Positions 22,475 to 34,600 of a DNA stretch of 64,000 bases are shown one piece after another. The stretch's first letter is position 1, and each line of letters begins with the position of its first letter. Source of the DNA: Talinum fruticosum (taxonomy: Eukaryota > Streptophyta > Magnoliopsida > Caryophyllales > Talinaceae); NCBI GenBank assembly GCA_021018815.1, contig JAITYX010000003.1, forward strand, positions 11,117,501 to 11,181,500, read 5' to 3'. Position numbers and translations under genes: made by a program. The notes beneath the pieces were generated by a model. That model did not search any database and had not been told where the DNA came from. It saw only the letters and a list, made by a program, of their open reading frames with translations.

Positions 22475-24982
22475 TGAAACACCCCTAGACCCACCCTAGG
22501 AGTATTACATGCCGGGGTTCCCAGGAGGAACCCCTAAGGCTACTTAAGGTCTCAACTTAGGGTTAATAACCCTTTGTTAGATTGGTGGAAGCGTGATTTT
22601 AGGTTTTGAAGGTTTTTCTGAAATTTCGCAGAGTTTCCTCCGTAATATGGCTAATCCCATAGTCTTAAAGCCTTAACCCCGCACGATTCGAAATCTTAAT
22701 CTCAACGAGCCACACGCTCGGAGTAACACAACACGAGACTCAACGAGCCACACGCTCGGAGTATTCACATAGGGCTTTTGCATTCTTAAGCAAAACTTAA
22801 GTTCACATACACCGATCTTTACAAGCATGAAAAACATAAAGTACAAAATAAGTCCGGAGAAGTCCTATCCGATAGTTCGCTTCTTCTAAAAGCCAAAGGC
22901 AACTCTAGGGAGTCTTAACTTCGTACCTGAAATGTTGGTGAGGTCATGAGCTCTACTAGCCCAGTGAATAATCCAAACCCAACCCCGGTTTCACTTTGCA
23001 CATTAATTCATTAACAAACACACGTAAGTTGACAATTCATTCATAACATGCGATTCGGATCATATATGCTTAAGACATGCGAGATTCTAAACTTACCAAC
23101 TTGCCGAGAAACATAATGACGTCAATTGCTCATGAATTCAATCAAACATGCTTCATTCGTCTTTCTACTCAAGTAAGTCATAAAATCATTCATCATGTAA
23201 ATCATTCATCACGTAAATCATATCTTAGTTCTTATGGTATTCATTTCTTACGAAAACAGGATTCGTTCTTCTTCTTGAGTTAAATCGTGCATTTCATAAA
23301 TCATTTATTCTTTCTTTCTTATTCATTATGCATGATCATTCGTTTCTTCATATCATAGTTCTTAAGTCTTCTTAGTTTCGAATGGAAAGAAGATTTATGT
23401 TCTACTCTAAAACCCAATTCTTGGCCCCAAAACAATTCGTGGGCGCAGTTCTTGGAGGCATACAATTCGTGGCCTCGAGGCAAAACAATTCGTGGGCTCG
23501 AGGCAGCCTCCCTTCCCCGAAGGACGCATACCGTCAATAATTTGTGGAAGCAATTCTATTCGTGGCTTCGGGTTGACGAGACACTTCTATGGCCATAGCT
23601 TCAAAGGGTTCTTTAATTCGTGGGGTCTTATATCAATAACACAATCCTTTCTCCCTTCTTTAGTTCTTTATGTTTTCTTTATTTTCTTATATCTTCTTAT
23701 TACTTATACACAGGATACGCTTAATTCATATAATTCAAGCTCAACGCTTTGATACGTAAAATCTTCGTAACTACTAATTCACATAAGCAAGTTCCAACTC
23801 AAGCACAATCAATTCATTTCACATACGCATGCTTATGTCATTTATAATCGATGTAATTTAGGATAAACACATAATCACATAAACATGTCAATTAAGATTC
23901 CTAATCAATGAACTCATCTAGCCATATAGCTTCTTAAATTTTAGTTCTTAATTCGATTACTCATTTAGTTCCGATTTTGCTCAAAAGAGGACATTTTCAC
24001 TTAAAATTGCGTATCTCCCAATCTACTCATCCATTGCATACCAAAATTTACAGAAATCTCCATAAATTGCCATGAAGCTTGAATTCTTAGAGGTTCTAAG
24101 AATTTCAGTTGAGGAAGGTTTCGAATTGGGTTTCAATTCTGTTTCCTCTTTCGCTTTCCTCTTCTACCTCTCGGTCTCAATTCCTTGCTACTCTCTGCCT
24201 TTGGTTCTGTCGTGGTTCTCTTTCTCGCTCCCTCGTTCTTCTCGCCCTGTTTACGCTTCCCGATTCCTCTCGGCTCTCTCGCTTTTGCCTCTCACTTCGG
24301 GATCTCGACCCTTATCGTTCTTCTTCTCAATCTCTTGCTCTCTTTGTTCTGTCTCTCCTCTCGTTTTGCTCTGCTTACGCTTCTTTCGTACCCTTGTTTC
24401 TGGTTCTGCTCCTTCTTCTTTCTTTCGCTCCCTCTTTCTTTTCTTCTTCGTCCGCCGCTCGTGCTCGGCTCTGCTGTGCCCGTCGGCTGCCGGTTTCCGG
24501 CGTTCCTCTCGCTCCCGTTCGCTCTCACTTTCTCTCGTGCGTCCTCCCTCTCTCGCTTGCCTCTGCTTCCTCTCACTCTCCTCTGTCTCTGCTTCTTTCG
24601 TTTTTCTCTGTTCTTCTTCCTCCCGTTCTTTTCTTCGATCCTCGGGCCCATTCTCTCTCCTCTTTTCCTAATTACACTTAGTGGGCTTTGCTGCCTAATT
24701 CCAATTGGACCCTAATGTCTTTCTTTACTTAATCTTGGACAGCTCCTCCTCAAATGCCAGTAATCTCCATTTCTAATTCCCTTTTCTTTTTATTGTAATT
24801 GGGCCCAAACTAGCTTTACAAGGCCCAATTTAGTTAGCCCATGCTCGGGTTTCAATTCTCGGCTTATAATTTCGACTCGGAAAAACTAATAATTCACTTA
24901 ATTTAATAATTTTGAATCTTTCACTTAACTTTTAGTAGCTTAGTTCATTACCGTGCAAGCAACCGAAATTTCGGGTCTTACA
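22475..24982 (+). repeat. Solo Ty3-type LTR inserted in S2
   Basis: 2508 bp from TGAAACACCCC to GGGTCTTACA, with no internal coding region. It shares the box order of 519-3530. It interrupts the S2 gag region: sequence before 22475 and after 24982 joins in uninterrupted S4, S3 and S6 copies. Flanks CTCAA and CTCGG are a degraded match rather than a clean duplication. Short 'attcgtgg' motifs recur at 23400-23630 and paired inverted motifs at 22701-22763. The CT-rich block 24070-24680 gives three overlapping low-complexity frames that are not genes. Confidence 0.75.
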
Positions 24983-26307
24983 CTCGGACTCGGTCTCATT
25001 GATTTGAGCACTAGTCTTGAGTTCTCCGAGTGTGAGTCTCGGTTTTCCAACTCATCTTTTAAAGAAACGCTCTCGGAGGAAATTGACTCAAGTTGTTCTT
25101 TAAAGTGAGAAGAATAAGAATTGGACTTTTCTTCTAAAGTTAAAATATACTTGCCTAAATCGGCTTTGGAGAATTTGAGAAAGTATTTGATTACCTCTTG
25201 AGGATTCGCTTCCTCATTGTCCGATTGATCCGAGTTTGACTCTGTTTCGCTTCCGAGTCGAGAGAGCCATCAAACACTTTGAGTCATCCGAGTTCTCGTC
25301 ATCTTCGATGAGTCCTCGTCACTCCATGTGGCCATCATAGTCTTTTTCTTCCTTCTGTCCTTTTTTCTTTTGGGACAGTCCTTGACTATGTGTTCCTTGC
25401 TGCCACATTCAAAACACCCGAGTTCTTAGTCAAAGATAACTTTGAAGGGGAAGAGTATTTACCTTTATATCCTTCTTGTCTTTCTTATAGAACTCTTCTT
25501 TTGGCTTCTTTTCCTATCTTTTGTGCTTCATCATTCTCTTGAAGCCTCTAGCGATAAATGCCATGGGATCCTCTTATGAGTTAGAAGAACTCGGATCCGC
25601 TTCTCTGGTTTCGAGGCTTTTAGCGCAATGTTCTTTTTGGTGCTCGACCTCTGCATCCTCCTCTTCCAGTGGATCTCATGGGTGAGAAGCTTCCCAATGA
25701 GTTTGTCCGGCTTCAGTAGAGACAAGTTCGAGCCTCTTCGATAGCTGTCACCTTGGGACCCCATCTTTTCTTGGGCGAGGCTTCTAAGTATCTTTCGCAC
25801 ATTTCCTCGTGGGAGATCTTTTTACCCAGAGATTTGAGATTGTTGGTAATCTTTGTAAATCGAATGAATATCCGAGTGATGTTTTCTTCGGCTCCATCTT
25901 GAACAGCTCATATTTATGAAGATATTGGCTTATCTTCGCTTGTCGACCGGGCTTGTACCTTTATAAGTTTTGACTAGTGTGTCCCACACTTCTTTGGCTG
26001 TGTCACGGGTAGTCGGTTGTATTCTTCGAGCTGATGGCGCACATCGGAATGTTCATTGCTTTGAAGTTCTTTCGAACTTCTCTGCTTCCTCGGTGGTGTA
26101 CTCGCCTTGATCTTGGGTACGAGTCTTGTTTCTACTGTCTTTATGGGAAGGTAGTTTCCTTCTTGTATGATGTTCCGGACATCTTCATCATTATCCAGCA
26201 GGAAACATTCCATGAGTTTCTTCCAAGTGCACAAAGTTGGATCCTTTGAACTTTGGTGGTCTGCTGGAAGACCTTCTTTCATCGAACTCTCCGTTGTTAC
26301 GAGTCAT
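24983..26307 (-). pseudogene. S2 gag
   Basis: ATG at 26307 (MTRNNGEFDE). It holds a UBN2-like capsid region with NEHSDVRHQLEEYN at 26000-26090, a linker with LLTHEIHWKRR near 25640-25690, a CCHC zinc knuckle at about 25371-25424 (CX2CX4HX4C) that would bind RNA, and an acidic Asp/Ser tract. It packages the element RNA. The C-terminal part is split off by the solo LTR. Frameshifts are numerous. Confidence 0.86.
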
Positions 26308-26347
26308 TTGATCTTTAGATCTTTGGATGGTTAGATCCTTTTCGAAA

Positions 26348-26365
26348 GGCTAGGCTCGATACCAA
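26348..26365 (-). promoter_or_regulatory. Primer-binding site (S2)
   Basis: The minus strand reads TTGGTATCGAGCCTAGCC next to the 5' LTR. It has the same CAGAG to CGAG change as S1, S3 and S4. Confidence 0.78.
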
Positions 26366-26366
26366 T

Positions 26367-27958
26367 TGAAGTTTTGCTCGGGGAGAGGCTAAGTCACCCT
26401 AGAAGGGGGTGAATAGGGTGATGATGAAATTATCTTGAAATTTAAAATAGATATGAATCGATGTGAGCGAGAGTCGGAGATGAGCTTAGAAAAGCACTAA
26501 CTCGGATATTAGTGAAGACTGAAGAAACAGATTAAACAGAAGCTTTAAACCTGTCCGAGTCTAGAATGCACTCAGAAAATTAATAACTCAGAAAGTACGT
26601 GGAAACCCTCCCGGGGCGGAAAACCACGGACCGTGCTAATCCAAGCACGAAGTCAAATCCACTATTTTGAGTCCACAAAATACAATAGACAGACTTGACC
26701 CAAGTTGCTCCCTTAAACAACTCCTTACAAGATTTTCCTAGACTCAGAAATTCCCTTATCCGATCTATTACTTCCTAACCGAGATACCCTTACAGTTAGG
26801 GACAAGCGAGCCGAGCTAACCCTTACAGCTCGGTCAAGGGACCTTACTTAGAGAGTAAGAAAGAAAGTGTTTGTAATCGAGTACAAGACCTTACAACTCG
26901 AAAGTTATGAAATATAGAGTCGAGTTATAAGTAGAAGATTGAGAATGAATACAATAACTTTTGATCAAGTATGTATATTAACAATAGATTCGGCAATCTC
27001 CAAATCTTGAAAGTTGGCTTCTATTTATAGATCACCGAGCAGACTTAGCCGTTGTGTCCATCTTCGACTTAAAGTCCTTTGTGACCGTTGTAAGGGATTT
27101 TCCGAGTGACTCGAGAAAATATCCGTTGAGATATGTACGTTGAGCAACGATTCTTAACTCCTTTGGAAGTCCCAAAACCACCGACGGTGTCTTGAAAAAT
27201 AAGGTGGAAACCACCGTTGAGCTTTGTGTTGCGGATTTCCGGCTTTGGAAACGGACAACCCCGACACAGTTGTCCGGGGCTAGGTTAGAGGTGGAAAAAG
27301 CCTTGTCTGCTTGGTGATTTGATGTTTTGAAGCTAGGTTACTTTTGTAATTTAAATTTTAGGATAGCCTCGTTTGAATAAACTACAAAAGCAAATCAATT
27401 TGGTGCTCAAAGTATAAAATACTTTGGTCCAAGATTAAACACATATAATATTATAATTAAAATAATTAAGTGACTAATTATCCGAGTTAGAAAAGTGAAG
27501 GAATTTTTCGAGTCTAATATCCATGAAACTCAAATTCCATCTTAGTCGATCTAAAAGGCAATCAAGTCGGATAAAGACTATAAGAGTAAACAGACTTGAT
27601 CTAGACTAAACAAAATTGAAACTAAATAAGCTGATCTCGGAACAATGTAATTGCTGAATCATGAAGTCGGACTTAAGTTTGAGCGCATAAAAGATAGTGT
27701 TTGAATCATGCGATATATCCGAGCGTTGGGTGACTCGGAACCGAGTGAGAAGTAGCATATAGAATTATGCTTTCCGAGTCAATCGAGTCGAGCGAGAATA
27801 GCATAATAGATACTATAACACTCGAAGAAATATTATATCACTCGAAAAGTTTCTAAGATGCATGGAATGTCTTGAAGTCAAAACCCTATAAGAGATGAAG
27901 TCTTATACCTAATTACTTGATGGAACACGAAACGAGTAAGTAAGAGTCCGAGTCTTCA
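26367..27958 (-). repeat. S2 5' LTR
   Basis: About 1592 bp, TGAAG to CTTCA. TATA box (minus) at 27021-27030. It is the partner of 14565-16139 and useful for dating once sequence quality is checked. Confidence 0.9.
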
Positions 27959-28578
27959 AGGACCCAAGGTGATAGCCATTAAGGAAGCACATAACCTCTC
28001 TTAACTAAAGCCGGATGAACCGATTGGGAAGTTACTTATCCATGAAATCCATCCGGCGGAAGAGGATGCTTGAGGTCGGCACCAAAAAGAACATTGCACT
28101 AAAAGCCTCGAAAGCGAGAGGAGAAAATATAAGTTCCTCGGATTCGAAGAAGATCCCATGACACTCATTGCTCGAGGCTTTAAAAGAATGATGAAGCACC
28201 AGAAATGCGAAAAGAAGCCAAGGGAAGAGTTCTACAAGAAAGTTAAGAAGGACGAGAAAAGGTAAACATTCCTCCCCTTCAAAGTTATCTTTCACTAAGA
28301 ACTCTAGCTGTTTTGAATGTGGCAGACAAAGATCACATAGTCAAAGACTGTCCAAGGAGAAAGAAGGACGAAACAAAAAGAAGGCTATGATGGCCGGTTG
28401 GAGTGATGAAGACTCGTCCGAAGAAGATGAAGATTCTAATGACTCAAAGTGCTTGATGGCATTAACGGACTAAGAAGCTGGATCCGAGTAAGACTCGACA
28501 ATTCGGACACTAAGGAGACAAATCCTCGGGAGGTAATTGAATACTTCCTCATGTTCTCCAAAGTTGATTTAGCTAAAT
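27959..28578 (+). pseudogene. S3 gag, second part
   Basis: It continues the S3 gag after S2: KVTA-type linker, GKLLIHEIHP-like stretch, zinc-knuckle start CFEC at 28309-28320 (shifted just after), then KKAMMAGWSDEDSSEEDEDS. It is cut at about 28578 inside a leucine-rich stretch, where an inverted LTR fragment begins. The rest of S3 is absent. Confidence 0.85.
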
Positions 28579-28826
28579 AATATATCCGAGTGTTGTCCGA
28601 ATGACTAAGAACGAGTGTGTGAACAGAGTATGATTTCTCGGTCGGTTAAAATCAAGTGAGAACATATGTAATGGTTTCGTAACACTCGTAAAAGATGATC
28701 TATCACTCGGAAAAGTTTCTAAAGCACACGGAATGACTTGAAATCAAAACCTTATGAGAGCTGATGTCTTATACGTGATTCTTTGATGGATGTCAGAATG
28801 ATGTATATGTAAAGTCCGAGTCTTCA
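28579..28826 (-). repeat. S4 3' LTR, truncated
   Basis: It aligns with 38045-38292 of the S4 5' LTR and lacks the remaining ~1300 bp. Confidence 0.85.
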
Positions 28827-28827
28827 A

Positions 28828-28841
28828 TCTCCACCTTTTTG
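28828..28841 (-). other. Polypurine tract (S4)
   Basis: The minus strand reads AAAAAGGTGGAGAT, with one pyrimidine in the tract, before the 3' LTR. Confidence 0.7.
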
Positions 28842-29425
28842 ATGAAAGGCATTCCATACTTGGGCAAAACTTTGTTAGTGATATAGATCCGGTGTTTTCA
28901 ATCTAGCTCGAAACTAAGTCAATAAGATGAGATAAAATGAAGTTCTATCGGAGCATATTTATCTATTATAGCAAATAGTTTGAGATTGCACAACAAGAAC
29001 TAAAGTATCGGAGCAAGAAAAAAAAATACTTGTAGACAAAACAATGATTGGCCACTAATAGCGGGATTATTAATGAAATGCATTTATTCATCAAGGAAAA
29101 GAGAATAACCGAGTATTAGAGCAATGATAGATATAGTTGACATACTGAGCAAGAAATGGAAACTCGAAATAATAAACGCTGAAACAATTTCTTTATGCAT
29201 GAAACTTAGAAATTATTAATGAAATGTATTACTTCATAAAAAATTACACAAAAGAAAGGGTGAGAGAAACTCCCTTTAAACAAGACAACAAATTTTTCTA
29301 ACTATTCTCCCCTTGCCTTTCAACAAAAAAAAAAAAAACAAAAAGAGGAAGAATGTATCAAGTAGATACGAGACTTGATGTCTGGACAAAACAAATGAAA
29401 AAAAAAAAAGAAAACAGAAAAGAAA
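28842..29425 (-). other. S4 3' untranslated region
   Basis: Noncoding AT-rich sequence between the extra ORF and the 3' LTR. The upstream polypurine tract lies at 29302-29324 (minus GAAAGGCAAGGGGAGAATAG in a longer purine context). No gene. Confidence 0.6.
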
Positions 29426-31030
29426 CTAAGAAGGAGGAGATGGAGCGATCTGGGTTGAAGAGGAAGGACGAGTAGTGCGCCTGCGTTGATAAGATCGAGA
29501 AGATGTAGTTGAACGCAGCGGGGGCAACACTGGGATTTCGGTATCGGCTCGGTTCCGAGTGGTTGACCCAGAATGAGGTTGTCCAGAGGCTTATCCTCCC
29601 GGAACTCGACTCGCTGGAGGGGTGCGCTCGGCTCGACCGACCGTTAGCCGACCATGGTCCTCCGACCCACTCGGACTCACTGTTTGAGCTTATCATCTCC
29701 GGTTGTGGTTCCGGAGCACTTGGACCCTCAACTTCTGCTCCTTGCTCTACCTCTTCTTTCTCCCTTTCCTCGGACGGAGTTGCCTCACCCGCGAGCTCCG
29801 CTACTTCTTCTTCTTCTCGCTTCTTCTTCCTCTTGTGAGGGAGATTTGGCCGTACTCGAGGATTCCTCGGAGGTGTCCGATCGACGAGTTCCTGAGCCAC
29901 CTTAGATCGCCTCTCCTGAAGGAGCTCGATCAGCTCCTCTACTCCCTAACCAGAGCCTTCATCTCGAGTAGCACATCTTGCTGCTTTCGAATTTGGGATT
30001 GGGCTGTTTTACGGTTAATGGTCATAGATCGAAGGACAGTCTTGAATTACGGAGGGTGTCCTTGAACTCAGTGGACACCAAGGAGAGCTTGTCCATGAAA
30101 GCGAGTGGACAACGCAGAAGAGATAACTTGAGAAACACCTGAGGTGGAGGCACCACCAGGTGGAGGAGGTAGAGAGAGAGGAGTTTTAGTCCGAGTTTGA
30201 GGCGGAGAAAACGGCCTCAATTCTTAGCTATGGACCCGGACACCCGGTTGGGTTTCTTGATATCCATACCCAAGAAGTTCCTTTTTGCCAACGACTATGG
30301 CAGCCTCAAAAATCGCGTTAGGATGTGAGGGAAGAGGAACTTTGAATTGTTTGAAAACGAGGGTGAGAAGAGCCCCGAAAGGAAGAGGGGTTGTCTTATT
30401 GTTCCGAGTCCGATCCGGCATAGCTGCCATTTGCTCAATGGTAGCAGGGAAGAGGTATACTTCGTAGCCCTCTAGAATATCGAATAGAGCTTTGAGATGT
30501 TTGGAGTTGGGGTTCTCCTTGCTAGAATGCTGTGAGAAGAAGGTTCTCATCAGCAAGAAACACAAAAGACGAGCTTCGACTTTAGTTGGGTCACGGAGAA
30601 GTTTTGCGTGACCTGGGAACTCTTTAGCGTACTTCTCAAAGAAGTCGTCAGCAACCTCGTTGAAAGGTATGGGGTTGTTGTTCAAGAAAAGAGAAGATAC
30701 TTTGAAAAGTCGATGGAGGAGGGAAGTATTGATGCGAACGGTTATGTTCGAACTCGTGAGGTGAGGATACCCTCGAGTTAGAAAGATGAGTGTAAAACTC
30801 GGAGATGAGTTTGGGATAAATGAACTCATTAAAACAAAGGAAATTGTAGACCCCAATGGATTAGATGTGAGGTAACCACGAAAATTTTTTGGTTGGAAAG
30901 AATTTATCATCCAGCGCGAGATGCTTGGGTGACAAGAAGTTTGGAAGGAGTAGAGGGACCTTCCTGGCTTTTTGCGAGGCTTCTTGGTGGCAAAACCAAG
31001 AAAATCAGGGTGAGAACCTCTTTTCGGCAT
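29426..31030 (-). pseudogene. Sirevirus extra ORF after pol (S4), best preserved copy
   Basis: From ATG at 31030 (MPKRGSH) one frame stays open to 30224, about 269 codons: PIPFNEVADDFFEKYAKEF, FFSQHSSKENPNSKHLKALF, LEGYEVYLFP, FGALLTLVFKQFKVPLPSH and KKELLGYGYQETQPG. A Pro/Ser linker and a likely coiled coil (KQQDVLLEMKALVRE) follow in shifted frames. Then comes a basic/acidic tail at 29700-29900 (HKRKKKREEEEVAELAG) ending in APSPPS and TAG at 29426. The tail looks like a nuclear-localisation or charged tether region. I see no membrane helix, so 'env-like' describes position rather than function. Confidence 0.78.
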
Positions 31031-31674
31031 TTTGGTGTAGAAAAGAGAAAGAGAATGAGCTTTTGAGAGAGATTGAGAGAGAAGGCTCGAAGAAAATAAA
31101 AGAGTAGAAGAAGGCAAAGCCGAGAGCAACAGAGCTTACTTGAGATGTTCTTGACGAAGCTTGAGATCACCGAGCGTTGCTTTAATCGTAGAGAGCTTGT
31201 TGACGAAGATTTAGTTACGAGAGAGAAAGTAAGCGAATAGTAAAGTAATGAAATGAATCAAAATAACCGCTATTTGTAAAGAAGTAAGCGTCCTTCGATA
31301 TCCGTTCTAACTCGGCTCTTCACGGTCACCTCGACCGGTGTGACTATTCTCTTCTCCAATGGTTAGAATTCCAGCAGCTTGTCTCCCAATGGCTAGTTGT
31401 CCGATCACGGGCGCGAGAGAAAGAGAGAAAAAGAATGATTTTGAAAATAAATTCTAAAATTCTCCACTTATCTAGAGATGATTTCGGAGGTTTGAAGTCC
31501 AATTTTCTTAAAATCCGAGTCCGACTCAGCTAATTTTCCGAGTGACTCGAAACCGCAAACAAATAATAACTCCTAGCTCAGTATCACTGGTTTAACTCGA
31601 ACTAGTAACTTATTAAAGAAAGTAAGTACGCAACACATAATCATGCAAAAAGTTCTCACACGAAGGGCACATAA
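31031..31674 (-). promoter_or_regulatory. Spacer with weak TATA-like box upstream of extra ORF (S4)
   Basis: The minus strand reads CTTTACAAATAG at about 31270-31281, 240 bp before the ATG at 31030. It is the degraded counterpart of the boxes in S1 and S2. The rest of the spacer has no gene. Confidence 0.4.
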
Positions 31675-34600
31675 TTATGCGTTTAACATACCTAGCTCAT
31701 TCCTAATAAAGCAAAACCGATCTTCACTAAGGGGCTTAGTAAAGATATCAGCTAATTGAAGATTGGTAGGAATGAATTCGAGTTCAATATCACCTTTCTC
31801 AGAATGGTCTCTAAAGAAATGATACCTGACCTCAATATGTTTTGTCTTTGAGTGCTCGAACCGGATTCTTGGTGATGCTAATTGCACTCGATTATCACAC
31901 TTGATTGGAATTGATTTGAATGTAAGTCCAAGATCTCTCAAGTGTTGCTTTATCCATAAAATCTAAGCATAACATGCCCTAGCTACAATATACTCAGCTT
32001 CGGCAGTTGATAAAGCTACCGAGTTTTGCTTCTTTGAGTGCCAAGATATCGTGGATTGACCTGAAACCGGCAGCCTCTTGAGGTGCTTTTACTATAAACT
32101 TTGTACCCAGCATAATCAGCATCCGAGTATCTAGTGAGAGTCGGTTCCGAGTCTCCGGAGTACCATAGACCTAAATTCCGAGCCCTTGCAAGATATCTCG
32201 AAAATTATCTTCACCTGCAGGTGAGATGTGATTCTTTTGGATTAGCTTGAAATCTTGCACACAGTACAGACACTAAACATTATGTCCGGCCTCACTGGAA
32301 ATAAGATATAGCAAAGATCCAATCATACCTCGATAGATTTCGCTGATCTACTGCTTTACCTTTTTCAGTCCGAGTCCAGCTTTATCGTTGCTACTCATGG
32401 GGTTCGCTGCATGCTTTGCATCTTGAAGTTTGTACTTCTTTAGCAGCTCCTTGGTGTACTTTGATTGATTGACATATATTCCATCTCTGTCTTGCTTAAT
32501 TTGTAGGCCAAGGAAGAAATTGAGTTCTCCCATCATACTCATTTGAAATTCCTGTCTTATTAACTCGGAAAATTCTCAACATAGAATTTCATTAGTAACT
32601 CCAAAAATTATGTCATCAACATAAATATGAGTAATCGGAAAGTCTTTCCCCTTGGTTTTTATAAAGAGAGTCTTGTCAATCTGACCTCTCCTAAAATCAT
32701 TTTAAACTAAGAAATTGCTCGATCTGTCATACTAAGCTCCGGGAGCTTTTTAAGACCATAGACAGTTTTTGCGGTTTGAAAACATGATTTGGAAAATCGG
32801 AGTTTTCAAATTCAGGGGTTGCTCAAGATAGACTTCCTCTTTAATAAAACCATTGAGAAATGCACATTTCACATTCATTTGATACAATTTGATATTCATG
32901 TCGGATGCAAATGCGAATAAAATTCTAATGGCTTCAATTCGCTACAGGTGCAATGGTTTCCCCACAGTCAATCCGTTCTTCTTGATTGTAACCTTGAGCC
33001 ACAAGTCTAGCCTTATTTCTGACTATCAACCCAACTTCATCCAATTTGTTCTTGAAAACCTATTTGGTTCTTATGACTGGGTGGTTAGAAGGTTGTTTGT
33101 CGAGTCCGGACTTGGTTTCTTTCGAATTGATTGAGTTCGTCTTGTATGGCCTCTACCCATTCGGTTTCATTAAGGGCCTCTAGTGCATTTCTGGGTTCGA
33201 TTAATGATATGAATGCGGTGAATGCACATAGATTTTGAAGAGAGAAACGAGTTCTTACCCCACAGTTGATGTGAGATATGATGTTTTCTACTTGGGTGAC
33301 TGAAAGCATACTTGAATGCTCTACCGTTCTCCGGTTTACTAGATTTGTAGGTTGAATTGGTTGTTCCTCAATAGTCCGTTCCGAGTAAGCTTGTTCATCA
33401 TATTGACCTTCATCATTCCGAGTTGGCTCTTGAGTCGTCTCATTCCGAGTCACTTCATTCCGAGTGACTTCATTCCGAGTGTCATGGATTTGATTCTTAA
33501 TGAGCTCATTTTCATCACGATCATCATCTCTGCTGAGCTTTAGGTCCGAGAATGATGATTCACTAGGCTTTTCCTGTTAAATCTCATCAAACACAACGTG
33601 GATGCTTTCTTCCACTTTGTTAGTTCTTTTATTGAAAATGCGGTAAGCTTTGCTATGAGATGAATAACCCGGAAAAATACCTTCATCCGACTGTGTATCA
33701 AACTTGATCGAGTGATCCTTACCATTGTTATGAACAAAGAACTTACATCCAAAGGGTCTGAAGTATGAAATTTTTGGTTTCTTCCCTTTGTAAGGTTCGT
33801 ATGGAGTTTTCTTCAGAATGGGTCCGATGAGGCATCCGTTCAAAGTGTAGTTAGTTGTGTTGACTACCTCAGCCTCAGAAATAGTAGGGTAGGTTGTGTT
33901 CAATCATTATAGTCCTTGCTATTTCTTCAAGAGTGTTCTTTCTCTCCACCACTCCATTTTGTTAAGGACTTCTTGGTGCTGAGAAGTTGTGAGAGATGCC
34001 ATTCTTATCACAAAACTCTGCAAACTCTAAGTTGTCAAACTCCCTTCCATGGTCGGTTCAAATTCTCTGGATCCGAGTCCGAGACTCAACTTGGATTTTC
34101 TCGCGAGTTTGCTTGAACTCTTTGAAAGCTTCATTTTTATGCTTAAGAAAACAAACCCAGGTAAATCGTGAGTAATCATCAACAATAACAAGCACATATG
34201 ATTTACCTCCGAGGCTCTCGACAAGAATTTCACCACATAAATTCATATGCAACATTTCAAGCACTTTAGATGTGGAAACAGTTTTCGGGGATTTGAAGGA
34301 TGATCCGACTTGTTTCCCTTTTACGCATGCTTCACAAATTTTATCTTTCTTTAATGCACAATTAGGAAATCCTCCGACTAAACCATGGGATGCAAGTTTC
34401 TTAATGGTATGAATGCTAACATGACTTAGTCTACGATGCCATGCCTATGAATCATCATAAAGAGATGCTTTTAAACAAGATAAGTTCGACTCGGGTCGAA
34501 AGGGGAATAGTGTAAGTGTGACCTGATCTCTTACCCGAGAGCTTGATCTCTTTGGTAGCATCATCGAAATGTAGCGGTTGGTCCGAGTGAATCTTACCTC

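Larger units (their letters stand above)
14565..27958 (-). mobile_element. Sirevirus element S2, near complete, nested in S3 gag
   Basis: Minus-strand order: 5' LTR 26367-27958, primer-binding site, gag from 26307, solo-LTR interruption 22475-24982, protease, integrase, RT and RNase H to 18806, spacer with TATA, extra ORF 18142-16523, two polypurine tracts, 3' LTR 16139-14565. The flank GGAC at 14561-14564 recurs at 27960-27963. Reading across the insertion restores the S3 gag order. It is the most complete element in the window, but its frames are broken as written. Confidence 0.9.

Noticed and set aside
24072..24715. Three overlapping open frames of 176-199 codons
   Set aside because: Same low-complexity CT-rich LTR block; three frames being open at once is a composition effect.
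29426..31030. True retroviral envelope gene
   Set aside because: Position alone suggests it. I see no signal peptide, membrane helix or cleavage-type site, and the tail is basic and charged.
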